Shown here piece by piece: positions 39,752-48,857 of a stretch of DNA of 64,000 bases. The number at the start of each line of letters is the position of its first letter. The stretch's first letter is position 1. The position numbers were made by a program, and so were the translations under genes. Origin of the DNA: UBA6107 sp964533735 (GTDB taxonomy: Bacteria > Chloroflexota > Anaerolineae > Anaerolineales > Anaerolineaceae); NCBI GenBank assembly GCA_964533735.1, contig CAZHMD010000014.1, positions 7,037 to 71,036 of the forward strand, given 5' to 3'. The notes beneath the pieces were generated by a model, which was given only the letters and a program-made list of their open reading frames with translations, did not search any database and had not been told where the DNA came from.

Positions 39752-40630
39752 TTAGTCGCCGATGTTCAGGGACTGCATGAACTGGTCGAGGCACAGCGCG
39801 GAGGGGGTAAAGCCTTCGGCTTCAGCAGCATTCAACCGGTCTGTCATGGTCACATAATAGGCTTGTACAGCATCCTGGTTTTCGAGGGACGGGAAAGGTA
39901 CGCCATCCACCGGAACGGTGGTGGAATTCCAGGTTTCCTGCAGCCAGGGGGCGTTGATCGGGAAGATGGCGGAGACCCAGTACTTGCCATCCGCGGTCAA
40001 TCCCTGGTAGGTGTAGAACAGGTCGTTATTGTTCACCGGCGCGGAGTACTGACCGTATTCGGTGAGGAAACGCACACCGCTGCCGTTCTGGAACGGGACA
40101 AAGCCAATGCGCGCGCGGAAAATCTGGGCTGCATTGAAAATGGGCAGGAATGGAATGGTCTCTGCCGGATCAGCCACTTGAGACGCGAGCAGGTTGTTCA
40201 TATCCGTTACACGATCAGTGATAGAGGTGTTCATGGCGGCGAACTCAGCTGCAGGGTAAACGCGGAGAACCGGTTCAAAGAACTTGTCCGCCAGGACATA
40301 ATCCTCAAAGGTGATCATGCGGTGCTGCGGGTAAAACTCCATCGGTCCACCCATGGCATCATAGGGCACAGCCGGTACGATGACCCCGCTGGGGATGACC
40401 GCCAGGCACTCAGGCACGACCATGTAAACGCCGCCGAGGTTGTACTCGGTACCCTCGAAGGGCAGCGGTGTGATGGGAACCTCGGTGGTTGCCACTGGCG
40501 CTTCGGTAGGAAGCTGGGTCTCAGGCGGGCCAATTGGTTCCGGAGTGGCAGTCTTCCAGTTGATGGTAAAGGGCAGGCTGCAGGAGATAAGGAGCAGGCA
40601 TAAGGTTGCTAAAATGACGATTCTTTTCAT
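39752..40630 (-). CDS. lipoprotein, tandem paralogue of 40711-41598
   Basis: 292 residues. Signal peptide with a lipobox ending CLLLISC, then a Pro/Thr/Glu linker (about 25-50). The globular part begins YNLGGVYMVVPECLAVIPSG and contains HRMITFEDYVLADKFFEPVLRVYP, which aligns clearly with the neighbouring gene. A conserved NNNDLFYTYQGLTADGKYWVS near residue 200 is the best family mark. I do not recognise the family. The ATG at 40630 has GGAGGG upstream. Surface-exposed, function unknown. Confidence 0.75.
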   Translation of the reverse strand: MKRIVILATLCLLLISCSLPFTINWKTATPEPIGPPETQLPTEAPVATTEVPITPLPFEGTEYNLGGVYMVVPECLAVIPSGVIVPAVPYDAMGGPMEFYPQHRMITFEDYVLADKFFEPVLRVYPAAEFAAMNTSITDRVTDMNNLLASQVADPAETIPFLPIFNAAQIFRARIGFVPFQNGSGVRFLTEYGQYSAPVNNNDLFYTYQGLTADGKYWVSAIFPINAPWLQETWNSTTVPVDGVPFPSLENQDAVQAYYVTMTDRLNAAEAEGFTPSALCLDQFMQSLNIGD

Positions 40631-40710
40631 TATTCCCTCCATTGACTCAATTGATTATCACTATGATAGCTTAATAACGAATTAACGCCGCATTATGTTC
40701 CGGGTAGTTT

Positions 40711-41598
40711 TTATGGGGAAACAGTGATCGACGACGCCAGCCCGTCCAGACAGTCGAGGGCGGGGGTAAAACCGGCATCCGGTGTGTTATTCAGCATGAT
40801 CAGCATGAGGCTGAAGTACTCTTCGAGTTTCTCCACCACGCCAATGCTGCCGGCTACTGGATAACTCAGCCCGCCCGGGGGTACTTCGATGGAATCCGAA
40901 GCCTGTTGCAGGTAAGCGGCATTCACCGGCAGCATGAGCGAGACCCAGTATTTACCATCCCGGGTGAGCCCCTGGAAAGAGTAAAACAGGTCGTGATTGT
41001 TAACCGCAACAGAGGACGGCGCAAGTTCAGTGAGCCAGCGCGCCCCGCTGCCGCTCTTAAAATTCATGAAGCGCACCTGGGCGTTGAAGACCCGGGTCAT
41101 GCCGTAATCCGGCAGAAGCGGAAGCAAGCCGCCATCCTCGAGTATCTGCGCTGCAAGAAGTTCCTGCAAGCGCGCCACGCTTGCGGCGGAGCCCTCCGAC
41201 ATGGAGGCAAAGTCTTCCACCGGGAAAACGCGCAGGAGAGGTTCGAATGATTTTTTACCCAGGGGATAACCGTCAAAGCTCACCTGGCGGTGTTCCGGGT
41301 AAAGCATGCCGGATGCGCCGCTGGAGCCAGCAAGAGCTTGAGGAATGGTTTCAAGCGTGGGACGCAGCGCCATGCACGCTGGCACGACAAATGTAATCCC
41401 GTCCAACTGGTAAAGGGTATCGCCGGGGGTCGGGATAGGGGAGGGGGTGATGGTGGGGGTGGAAGTGGGAAAGCGCTGGATATTGGGGGTACTGACCGCT
41501 GTGGCAGCAGCAGTGGGGAGGGCTTCAGGGGCGGGGCGGGCACAGGAGGTGAGTACCAGGCAGAAAAAAGTCAGGACAATGAGAGCGGCAACTTTCAT
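40711..41598 (-). CDS. lipoprotein, tandem paralogue of 39752-40630
   Basis: 295 residues. Lipobox CLVLTSC, linker rich in Pro, Thr and Ala, then YQLDGITFVVPACMALRPT, HRQVSFDGYPLGKKSFEPLL and VNNHDLFYSFQGLTRDGKYW, each matching the downstream paralogue position by position. The two genes are 80 bp apart in the same direction, so they arose by tandem duplication followed by considerable divergence. Function unknown. Confidence 0.75.
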   Translation of the reverse strand: MKVAALIVLTFFCLVLTSCARPAPEALPTAAATAVSTPNIQRFPTSTPTITPSPIPTPGDTLYQLDGITFVVPACMALRPTLETIPQALAGSSGASGMLYPEHRQVSFDGYPLGKKSFEPLLRVFPVEDFASMSEGSAASVARLQELLAAQILEDGGLLPLLPDYGMTRVFNAQVRFMNFKSGSGARWLTELAPSSVAVNNHDLFYSFQGLTRDGKYWVSLMLPVNAAYLQQASDSIEVPPGGLSYPVAGSIGVVEKLEEYFSLMLIMLNNTPDAGFTPALDCLDGLASSITVSP

Positions 41599-41660
41599 AG
41601 GTACTCCGGAAAGATGGAAACAAAAACCGGTCAGAACAACCGGAATTAAATGTTAACCCG

Positions 41661-42392
41661 CTAGACTTCTGCCACGTTTTCCCAGGGGTAGATCTCGGTG
41701 CCGCGGGCTGCTTCGCGTACGGCGGGGTCAGTGGAGTAGTAACCGCGACGGTCTTGCGGAAGGAGGACGGCGATCTCGCGCATGATGCGGTGTCCCATCT
41801 CATCCAGGTTTTCGCGGCTGGGGCGGGGACCATTATCTCCGGTGAGCGGTCCGAAAGGCTTGCCAAATTTCAAACGGACTGGAACACGCCTGCCGAAACG
41901 GATGTTCTTGAAGAAGCCGGGCAGGCCGTCAATGCCGATGGGGAGGATGCACGCGTTTGTACGCCAGGCAAGGAAGGCAGTGCCGGGGCGAGCGGGACGG
42001 AGGACATGCGCCCAACTGCCGCCTTCAGGGAAGATGGAAAGGATGCCGTTCTGCTTGAGGATCGATTCTGCGCCCTGCAGGGTCTCGCGCGACCCGGTAC
42101 CGCGGTAGGTGGGGATGACCCCGAACAACCTGGAGAACCAGCTGACGGTTTTTGGCGCGTTGGGAGTCTGCGCGCCGCCCACAAATTCGATCGGCCAGGG
42201 CAGGGTATGGATGAGGGTTAAGGGATCCAAAAAGTGAAAGTGATTGGCAACCACCAGGAGAGGACCTTTGGCGGGGATGTTCTCCTGTCCTTCGAGCTCA
42301 AACCTGGCGAGCGCGCTAAAAGCGACGGCGATGCCGCCTTTCAAGACCTGGCGGATGAACTGGCGGCGTGGGTATTTAATCTCTCTTGGCAT
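41661..42392 (-). CDS. 1-acyl-glycerol-3-phosphate acyltransferase (PlsC-like)
   Basis: 243 residues. The acyltransferase block VVANHFHFLDPL contains the catalytic HX4D, and FPEGGSW is the glycerophosphate-binding block. PTYRGTGSRETLQGAE and ACILPIGIDG follow the family order. It would acylate lysophosphatidate at sn-2 for phospholipid synthesis, or a related lysolipid. An N-terminal amphipathic helix may hold it at the membrane. The start overlaps no neighbour. Confidence 0.9.
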   Translation of the reverse strand: MPREIKYPRRQFIRQVLKGGIAVAFSALARFELEGQENIPAKGPLLVVANHFHFLDPLTLIHTLPWPIEFVGGAQTPNAPKTVSWFSRLFGVIPTYRGTGSRETLQGAESILKQNGILSIFPEGGSWAHVLRPARPGTAFLAWRTNACILPIGIDGLPGFFKNIRFGRRVPVRLKFGKPFGPLTGDNGPRPSRENLDEMGHRIMREIAVLLPQDRRGYYSTDPAVREAARGTEIYPWENVAEV

Positions 42393-42412
42393 ATGCCCAA
42401 TTATACCCTTTC

Positions 42413-42445
42413 AAAAAAACCCCGCCAGAATGCTGCCTGGCGGGG
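42413..42445 (-). terminator. terminator of the UMF1-type transporter gene
   Basis: On the minus strand, ccccgccag / ctggcgggg with an 8-nt loop followed by ttttttt. Strong intrinsic terminator. Confidence 0.88.
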
Positions 42446-42453
42446 CGGGGTTT

Positions 42454-43770
42454 CTATTCGAAGATCATTGGTTCTTTGGGGGTGACCTTTTTGACAAACA
42501 TGAGGAAGAATAGACCGATCAACAGGAAGACGACGATCGATCCGATGGCCCAGTACATGGAGTTCGTCTTGGTGATGGCTTCAGTGAAACCGCGGTTGGT
42601 GTAGTAATTGATCATGGCGGCGTAAACGGAGCCGAAGACCACCGGTCCAACGAAGGTGGAGGTACGCCCGGCAACCGAGAGGAAGCCGTAAAACTCGGCA
42701 GTCTTTTCGTGGGGGGCAAGCTGGCTGACCATGGTACGGCTGACCGCCTGTACGCCGGAGAGGGAGAATCCTGCCAGCGCACCGATGACATAGAAAAGGA
42801 CCTTGTCTTTGAAGATGAACAAACACGCGACGACAAGGATGAGCATGATGAGCGAGTAGATGATAGCCTGTTTGCTGCTCTTGTTGTTGGAGATCTTGCC
42901 GAAGAGGAAAGCCCCGCCGGCACCCGCCACCTGCAGGATGATGATGAGGATGATCAATTCGGAGGTTTCAAACCCGTAAAGAATGGCAGCGATAATGGCA
43001 GCGTTATCCATGAGCATCATGATGCCGTCGTTGTAGATGAGGAAGGAAACCGCGTACTTGACGAATTCTTTATAGCGCTTGACATCACGGAAGGTAGCGC
43101 CAAGTTTTTTAAAAGCGTGCGCAATGGTGCTTTCGCCGGCGGGAAGAACTTCGGGTTCGTTGATCTGTTTTACGCGCAGGAACAACGGGATGGAAGCGAG
43201 AGCGTAAAAGACTGCAGTGATCACGAAAGCCAGGCGCGCCATCAGCGGTCCGCCGACCAATTGAATGGGGATAAGGACGAGGATGAGGCAGGCGATACCG
43301 CCGAGCATACCCATGGCCCAGCCTTTGCCTGAAATATTGCCGATGGTCTGAGGAGTGGAAACGTCCACCAGGAGAGAGTCGTAGAAGACCTGAGCAGCGC
43401 GGTAGCCGATCTCGGCCAGGATGAAGAAGAGCATGCCGGTGAAGACATCCCCCGCCTGCACAAAGAAGAGCATGCCGGTAAAGACAACGGCCATGACTGT
43501 GAAGATGAACAATAATTTCTTCTTGGCGCGCGAGAAATCAGCGATGGTTCCAAGGACAGGGGAGAGGACTGCGACGGTGACAGCAGCGATGCCCACTGCC
43601 AGGTTCCACAGGGAAGGACCTTTAATGTGGTCCACCACCACGCTGGAAAAGTAAACTGAATAGACCGCCAGCAGCACGACGGCTGCGTAGGCGGAATTGC
43701 CAAAATCATAGAAATACCACGCCCGGCGGGCGCGTTTTGTAGTGCTGTCTAGCACGGTCGATTGAGCCAT
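42454..43770 (-). CDS. UMF1/Atg22-type MFS transporter
   Basis: 438 residues, about twelve membrane helices. The opening RRAWYFYDFGNSAYAAVV is the signature of the Atg22/UMF1 branch of the major facilitator superfamily. Later YNDGIMMLMDNAAII and SRTMVSQLAPHEKTAEFYGF also match. These proteins export amino acids or unknown solutes. The ATG at 43770 has GGAG seven bases upstream; the longer frame from 43812 adds an unlikely Cys-rich leader. Confidence 0.9.
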   Translation of the reverse strand: MAQSTVLDSTTKRARRAWYFYDFGNSAYAAVVLLAVYSVYFSSVVVDHIKGPSLWNLAVGIAAVTVAVLSPVLGTIADFSRAKKKLLFIFTVMAVVFTGMLFFVQAGDVFTGMLFFILAEIGYRAAQVFYDSLLVDVSTPQTIGNISGKGWAMGMLGGIACLILVLIPIQLVGGPLMARLAFVITAVFYALASIPLFLRVKQINEPEVLPAGESTIAHAFKKLGATFRDVKRYKEFVKYAVSFLIYNDGIMMLMDNAAIIAAILYGFETSELIILIIILQVAGAGGAFLFGKISNNKSSKQAIIYSLIMLILVVACLFIFKDKVLFYVIGALAGFSLSGVQAVSRTMVSQLAPHEKTAEFYGFLSVAGRTSTFVGPVVFGSVYAAMINYYTNRGFTEAITKTNSMYWAIGSIVVFLLIGLFFLMFVKKVTPKEPMIFE

Positions 43771-43950
43771 TTTTATTCTCCAACAAACGGGATGGTCGCA
43801 GACATGCTGCAACAGAATTCTAACATAAGCATATGTTTAACCCTTGAACTTCCGTTTGGTTACCGAAAACATACGAATTCAAAAGAAGAATAACATGCTG
43901 CAAATGAGCCATATAGTGAATGAGTTACAATATGTGAGGAGAGAGCATCA

Positions 43951-44868
43951 ATGAGCACACCTTTCTGGAAATCAGACTCCTTTGGCACAGCCCTCAGTTA
44001 TATCGTCAGCCAGCTGCCGCGTTTCATCGGGTATCCCATTGCGGACATGCTCGGGCATATGGCAGCCAACGATGTAATGAGCCCGGGTCACCGCGCAGTA
44101 CGCCTCAACCAATGGGTGGCGCACGGAGGCAACATCAGCCCACGCAGGCTGCGCCAGGTAGTGCGCTGTGTGTATTACAACCAGGCGCGAGCGGTGTATG
44201 ATTTTTACCATTTTCTTAACCGTCCGGAGGATGTACGCCGGCTGGTGAGCCTGACTCCGCAATTCCAGCAGATGATGGAAGAAGCCATGCAGGAAAAGCA
44301 GGGCACCCTTTTACTGATTGCTCATACCGCTGGCTTCAACCTGGGCGGGCTGCTTTTACCGCTTCTCGGGTATAAATTTCTCTCCCTGGCAATTGCCAAC
44401 CCTTCCCGGGGTTACCGTTGGCAGAACCAACTGCGCAATGAACACGGCATGGAGGTGGTACCCATGTCTGTTTCCTCGTGGACGCGAGCCCGGGAGCGCC
44501 TCCAGGCTGGCGGAATGGTACAAACCGGAGTCGATCGACCTCAGGGGGAAGTCAAATATTCCCCCATGTTCTTTGGGCGGCCGGCAGCCCTGCCAGTGGC
44601 ATACACGAAACTGGCACTCACGACCGGTGCCAGGGTATTCGTGGCGGGTTTCAACACCAATCCAGATAGAACTTGCGTGGTTGATGTCTCCGAACAGGTA
44701 CAAATGGAGAAGAGGGATGACCCGCATGAGGAAATGTTGGTGAATGCTGAAAAGGTGCTGCGCGAAGTCGAAAAATTCATCCGGAAAGACCCGAGCCAAT
44801 GGATGATGTTCCTGCCGGTTTGGCCTCAGGCGGAAGCTGAACTGCCGGCAAGATTCAGGTTGAAATGA
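43951..44868 (+). CDS. LpxL/HtrB-family acyltransferase-like protein
   Basis: 305 residues. The arrangement follows lipid A late acyltransferases and mycobacterial PatA: an N-terminal amphipathic part, QARAVYDFYHFLNRPED, then LLLIAHTAGFNLGG in place of the HX4(D/E) block, and a GVDRPQGEVKYSPMFFGRPA segment matching the family's second block. The expected acid residue is an asparagine (N130, five residues after H125), so catalysis may be altered or lost. In a genome without visible lipid A genes, glycolipid acylation is the likeliest role. It overlaps the esterase gene by four bases. Confidence 0.75.
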   Translation: MSTPFWKSDSFGTALSYIVSQLPRFIGYPIADMLGHMAANDVMSPGHRAVRLNQWVAHGGNISPRRLRQVVRCVYYNQARAVYDFYHFLNRPEDVRRLVSLTPQFQQMMEEAMQEKQGTLLLIAHTAGFNLGGLLLPLLGYKFLSLAIANPSRGYRWQNQLRNEHGMEVVPMSVSSWTRARERLQAGGMVQTGVDRPQGEVKYSPMFFGRPAALPVAYTKLALTTGARVFVAGFNTNPDRTCVVDVSEQVQMEKRDDPHEEMLVNAEKVLREVEKFIRKDPSQWMMFLPVWPQAEAELPARFRLK

Positions 44869-45746
44869 ATGCAACCATGCGATTAAACTTCATCACAATA
44901 CTATTGATCGCGGGTGTGATGACCGGCTGCGCGGTTGCAACACCTTCTGCGGAAGCGACCGGGAACCCCGTAATGATCGAGACCGTTATAGCCACGACCG
45001 CTCCAGCAATCACCCCCACAATCGCCGCAACGCCCACTGAAGCCGGCTGCCAGGAAACTTCCGGCAGCGTGGCACGCGTGCAGGTACCTTCAGCGCTTTT
45101 AGCCAGCCCGATGTGGGTATCTGTGTACACCCCGCCGTGCTATTCCACGCATGCGGAGGAACCTTACCCGGTACTGTACCTGCTGCACGGACAGGCGATG
45201 GATGACAATTACTGGCAGACGCTGGGTGCAACGCGAATCGCGGATGAGGCCATCCTGGCTGGAGAGAGACCCTTTTTGATGGTGATGCCATTTGAAGAGC
45301 GCAACTTCGATCCAGCTGGCGAATCGGGTTTTGATGACGCGCTCATCCAGGAACTGATCCCGTGGGTGGATGAGCAATACCCCACCTGTACTTTGAGGGA
45401 ATGCCGGACTATCGGAGGCATCTCACGCGGCGGAGGCTGGGCGGTTAATGTGGCTGTGCGCAACTTCGAGCTGTTTGGCGCGGTGGGAGCTCACTCGGCG
45501 GGAATGATGGGCGATGGTTGGCGGATTGCACAGCTGCTGGATACCCATGAGACGACGGAGTTTCCGCGATATTATATTGACCGGGGCGAAGATGATTTCC
45601 TGGCGAAATATATCGATCAGTTCGAAGCGGCACTGACAAGTTACGGCATTGCACACGAATTCGTGATCAGCCCCGGCGTACATGACGGCAAGTACTGGCA
45701 GGCGCACGTGGAAGAGTATATGCGCTGGTATATGGCAGGCTGGTGA
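44865..45746 (+). CDS. lipid-anchored esterase (esterase D/antigen 85-like)
   Basis: 293 residues. Signal peptide and lipobox GVMTGC, linker, then an alpha/beta-hydrolase of the putative-esterase family: VLYLLHGQAMDDNYW (oxyanion side), GGISRGGGWAVNVA with the nucleophilic serine in GISRG, YYIDRGEDDFL for the acid and PGVHDGKYWQAHVEEY for the histidine. It acts outside the membrane on a carboxylic ester. It is translationally coupled to the LpxL-like acyltransferase, suggesting both act on the same envelope lipid. Confidence 0.88.
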   Translation: MNATMRLNFITILLIAGVMTGCAVATPSAEATGNPVMIETVIATTAPAITPTIAATPTEAGCQETSGSVARVQVPSALLASPMWVSVYTPPCYSTHAEEPYPVLYLLHGQAMDDNYWQTLGATRIADEAILAGERPFLMVMPFEERNFDPAGESGFDDALIQELIPWVDEQYPTCTLRECRTIGGISRGGGWAVNVAVRNFELFGAVGAHSAGMMGDGWRIAQLLDTHETTEFPRYYIDRGEDDFLAKYIDQFEAALTSYGIAHEFVISPGVHDGKYWQAHVEEYMRWYMAGW

Positions 45747-45845
45747 TCAAACCTGCTGACAGGCAATCTTGATATAATCACCTTGTCCCCGTGGTTTACT
45801 AAGCGGGGGGTAAGCAAAATCATTTCACACAGAAAAGGAAACTCC

Positions 45846-47942
45846 ATGACCTCTTCTCTTGCGCCGTTCTTCTCCGCTGCCGGCGTGGCAGTGATCGGAG
45901 CTTCTTCCAACCCGCGCAAACTCAGCCACGGCATCCTGCGCAACCTGATCAACTCCTCTTACAAGGGGGGAATCTACCCGGTGAACCCCGGGTCGGATGA
46001 GATCCTGGGGGTGAAGTGTTACGCGGATATCGGCAGTGTGCCAGACCCGGTGGAACTGGCGGTGATCGTGGTGCCGGTGGCGGCTACACCCGAGACGCTG
46101 GAAGCGTGCGGAAGGCGCGGGATCAAGGCAGCGGTGATCATCTCCGGCGGTTTTAAGGAAGTGGGGCAGAGCGGGGCGGAGCTGGAGGCAGAATGTCTGC
46201 GCATAGCCGACAAATATGCCATGCGGTTGATCGGACCAAACTGCGTGGGAACGATGGACCTGCACACCGGATTGAACACCACCTTTATCCACGGCATGCC
46301 GGATGAGGGCGGGATTGGTTTTGTCTCGCAGTCCGGCGCAGTTTGCGGCGGGGTGGTGGACTTCCTATACGGCAAGAAAGTGGGATTCTCACATTTTATC
46401 AGCCTGGGCAACGAGGCGGATGTGACTGAAACAGACATGATCGAATACCTGGGGCAGGAGCCGCGCACACGCGTTATCGCGGCGTACGTGGAACAGATCC
46501 GCGACGGCAGGCGCTTTTTGGAAGTAGCGCGCAGGGTCTCGCGGGTGAAACCGATCGTGCTGCTGAAGGGCGGCAGGTCGGATGCCGGCGCGCGCGCGGT
46601 GAGTTCGCATACCGGATCACTGGCGGGATCGCACAGCGCTTACCAGGCAGCCTTCAAGCAAGCCGGCGTTATCGAGGTGGAAACCTTCGCGGAATTGTTT
46701 GATGTGGCGGTGGCGTTCGATTTTCAACCCCTGCCGCAGGGCACCAACGCGGTGCTGCTGACCAACGCTGGCGGACCGGCGGCACTGACCTCTGACTCCC
46801 TTTCATTTAACGGATTCCGGCTTGAAGATCTTGAGGAAGAGACGAAGAAAGAGATGCGCTCCTTTTTGAACCCGAGCGCCCAGGTGGGCAACCCGGTGGA
46901 TATGTTAGGGGCGGCGGAACCCAAGGATTACGCGCGCGTTATTACGGCACTCAAGGATGATAAAACGGTGGACATCATCATCCCCATTCTGGTGCCGCAG
47001 GCGCTGGTGGACCCGCGGGCGGTGGCGCAGGCAGTGGTGGATGCCTCGCAGGGCGCCGGCAAACCTGTGCTCACCTGCATCATGGGGGATATGTCAGTGG
47101 CGGAACCGCGCCTGATCCTGCACTCCAACCGCATGCCAATGTACACCCTGCCGGAAGCGATGGGCGGGGTGCTGAAAGCGATGAAGACCTACGGAGACTG
47201 GCTCAATAAACCGATGATCAAACGAAGTCCGCTCTCCGGCTACAGCCCGGAGGCAGCGGAGAGAATATTACGCATGCCGCAAAGCGGGAAGGTATTGGGC
47301 GAGGCGCAAACGCGCCCGCTGCTGGAAGCGTACGGCATTCCGCTGGTAAAGGGCGGGGAAGCCCGCTCAGCGATGGAAGCTGCCGAGGTTGCCAAAAGCG
47401 TTGTGTTCCCGGTGGCGATGAAGATCATCAGCCCGCAGCTGCTGCACAAGTCAGAGGCTGGCGGGATCGTGCTGAACCTGAAGAGCGGGGAAGAAGTGTC
47501 CGCAGCTTATGAACAATTGTTCAGCAGCATTCGTGCCAAAATGCCGCAAGCCGATCTGCAGGGGGTGCTGATCGAGCAAATGGCGCCGCGCGGGCAGGAA
47601 GTGATCGTGGGGCTGCGGCGTGACCCCGGTTTCGGTCCGGTGGTAATGTTCGGGCTGGGAGGCATCTACGTGGAATTGTTCAAGGACGTCTCATTCAGAG
47701 TGGCGCCAGTGAGCCCTGAAGACGCGCTGGAAATGATCCACGAGACGCGCGCCGGCAAACTGCTGACCGGGTTCCGCGGGGCACCGCCGGCAGACCTGGA
47801 CGCGGTGGTGGATTGCATCCGGCGCCTGGGGCAGCTGGGGCTGGACTTCCCCGAGATCGAGGAAGCCGAGGTCAACCCGCTGCTGGTCTTCCCGCAGGGG
47901 CAGGGCGCGCTGGCGCTCGATGGCAGGGTGATCCGAAGTTAA
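45846..47942 (+). CDS. ADP-forming acetyl/acyl-CoA synthetase, fused alpha-beta
   Basis: 698 residues. The N-terminal CoA-binding domain (VAVIGASSNPRKLSHGILRN) is followed by two succinyl-CoA-ligase-like domains with the phosphohistidine loop SSHTGSLAGSHSAYQ near residue 255. A C-terminal ATP-grasp domain begins around 480 (TRPLLEAYGIPLVKGGEA ... ISPQLLHKSEAGGIVLN). The enzyme interconverts acyl-CoA, ADP and phosphate with acid, CoA and ATP, typical of energy conservation in fermenters. The ATG at 45846 has AAGGAAA upstream; a TATAAT lies at 45773-45778. Confidence 0.93.
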   Translation: MTSSLAPFFSAAGVAVIGASSNPRKLSHGILRNLINSSYKGGIYPVNPGSDEILGVKCYADIGSVPDPVELAVIVVPVAATPETLEACGRRGIKAAVIISGGFKEVGQSGAELEAECLRIADKYAMRLIGPNCVGTMDLHTGLNTTFIHGMPDEGGIGFVSQSGAVCGGVVDFLYGKKVGFSHFISLGNEADVTETDMIEYLGQEPRTRVIAAYVEQIRDGRRFLEVARRVSRVKPIVLLKGGRSDAGARAVSSHTGSLAGSHSAYQAAFKQAGVIEVETFAELFDVAVAFDFQPLPQGTNAVLLTNAGGPAALTSDSLSFNGFRLEDLEEETKKEMRSFLNPSAQVGNPVDMLGAAEPKDYARVITALKDDKTVDIIIPILVPQALVDPRAVAQAVVDASQGAGKPVLTCIMGDMSVAEPRLILHSNRMPMYTLPEAMGGVLKAMKTYGDWLNKPMIKRSPLSGYSPEAAERILRMPQSGKVLGEAQTRPLLEAYGIPLVKGGEARSAMEAAEVAKSVVFPVAMKIISPQLLHKSEAGGIVLNLKSGEEVSAAYEQLFSSIRAKMPQADLQGVLIEQMAPRGQEVIVGLRRDPGFGPVVMFGLGGIYVELFKDVSFRVAPVSPEDALEMIHETRAGKLLTGFRGAPPADLDAVVDCIRRLGQLGLDFPEIEEAEVNPLLVFPQGQGALALDGRVIRS

Positions 47943-47969
47943 TCTTTTTCTTCGCGAACTCAATTCATT

Positions 47970-48857
47970 CTAAGGCGTCCGGCAGGCATCTACATTGACA
48001 TTGGAGTAGACGTCTGATTGCTTTGAGCCGTTGGCGTTAGTGGCGGTGAACTTATATTCCAGGTTGGCAAAGAGGAAGAGTGAGCCGCCGGGAATATCCC
48101 CGCCAGGGTTGACAGACACAACCCACTCGTTTCCACCAGCCTGCGCGAGGTAAAGTGACTCGGTCACCCAGGCTGACACGTGGGAAGCGTCAGTGCGGTC
48201 CACGAGCCTGTAGGTGGCGGTGATGCCCTGAACCTTGCTGGCAGCCGGGACGGTGACGTAGAGATCAACTTCTTTGCGCCCGCAGCCGTTCATAAAGACA
48301 TAAATTTGGGAAGTATTGACGCGCACATTGGTGAAGGTGATCGGCGCCGGACCGGGCAGGGGGGTTTTGGTGGGAGTACGTGTTGGCGTGGGTGTCGGCG
48401 TTGCGGTAGGGGTCAACGTGGGGGTTAATGTGTGAGTCGGCGTGTACATATCCGTAGGGGTTACGGTGGGGGTTGGTTCGCCCACTTCGACCACCACCTG
48501 GGCATAGCTTCCCCAGGCGCCGGCCTCTCCCTGGGCGCGGGTCTGAATGGTGTAAGTACCGGCCTTTTCAGGCGTCCAATCGTAGGAGAGTGCGGCCAAA
48601 TTAGTTCCCGGCTGGGGGTTGGTCAGCAGAGCAATGACACTGCCGTTGATACTTAATTCACCGGCTGTTACGGCCGCACTGTCGGTGATGTGGAAGACGA
48701 TCTTGTAGGGGGCGAGGGGCAGTTTCATGCCATCCAGGGGGGCATCGATCCAGGAAAGCAGTCCTTCCGCGGACGGCTGGACGACGGGCGCTTTTTCACA
48801 GGCGGAAAGCAGGAAAATAACAGAAAGTAGCAGGGGAAGAAGAATCGGTTTTTTCAT
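47970..48857 (-). CDS. lipoprotein with bacterial Ig-like domain and TPT linker
   Basis: 295 residues. Lipobox IFLLSAC; residues about 35-125 form an Ig-like beta domain (SWIDAPLDGMKLPLAPY, QPGTNLAALSYDWTPEKAGTY). A Thr/Pro repeat linker spans about 128-168, and a second beta domain with two cysteines closes the protein. It overlaps the large LysM protein gene by four bases, and that protein's N-terminal domain has similar SIHSMDLYINNV-type strands, so the pair probably works together in the envelope. Confidence 0.78.
   Translation of the reverse strand: MKKPILLPLLLSVIFLLSACEKAPVVQPSAEGLLSWIDAPLDGMKLPLAPYKIVFHITDSAAVTAGELSINGSVIALLTNPQPGTNLAALSYDWTPEKAGTYTIQTRAQGEAGAWGSYAQVVVEVGEPTPTVTPTDMYTPTHTLTPTLTPTATPTPTPTRTPTKTPLPGPAPITFTNVRVNTSQIYVFMNGCGRKEVDLYVTVPAASKVQGITATYRLVDRTDASHVSAWVTESLYLAQAGGNEWVVSVNPGGDIPGGSLFLFANLEYKFTATNANGSKQSDVYSNVNVDACRTP

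Noticed and set aside
39593..40603. 336-residue open frame on the plus strand
   Set aside because: Antisense to a lipoprotein that has a proper lipobox and a paralogue next door.
48361..48475. minisatellite in the lipoprotein gene
   Set aside because: The gtcggcgt-type repetition encodes a Thr/Pro linker with varied codons, normal for this class of lipoprotein.
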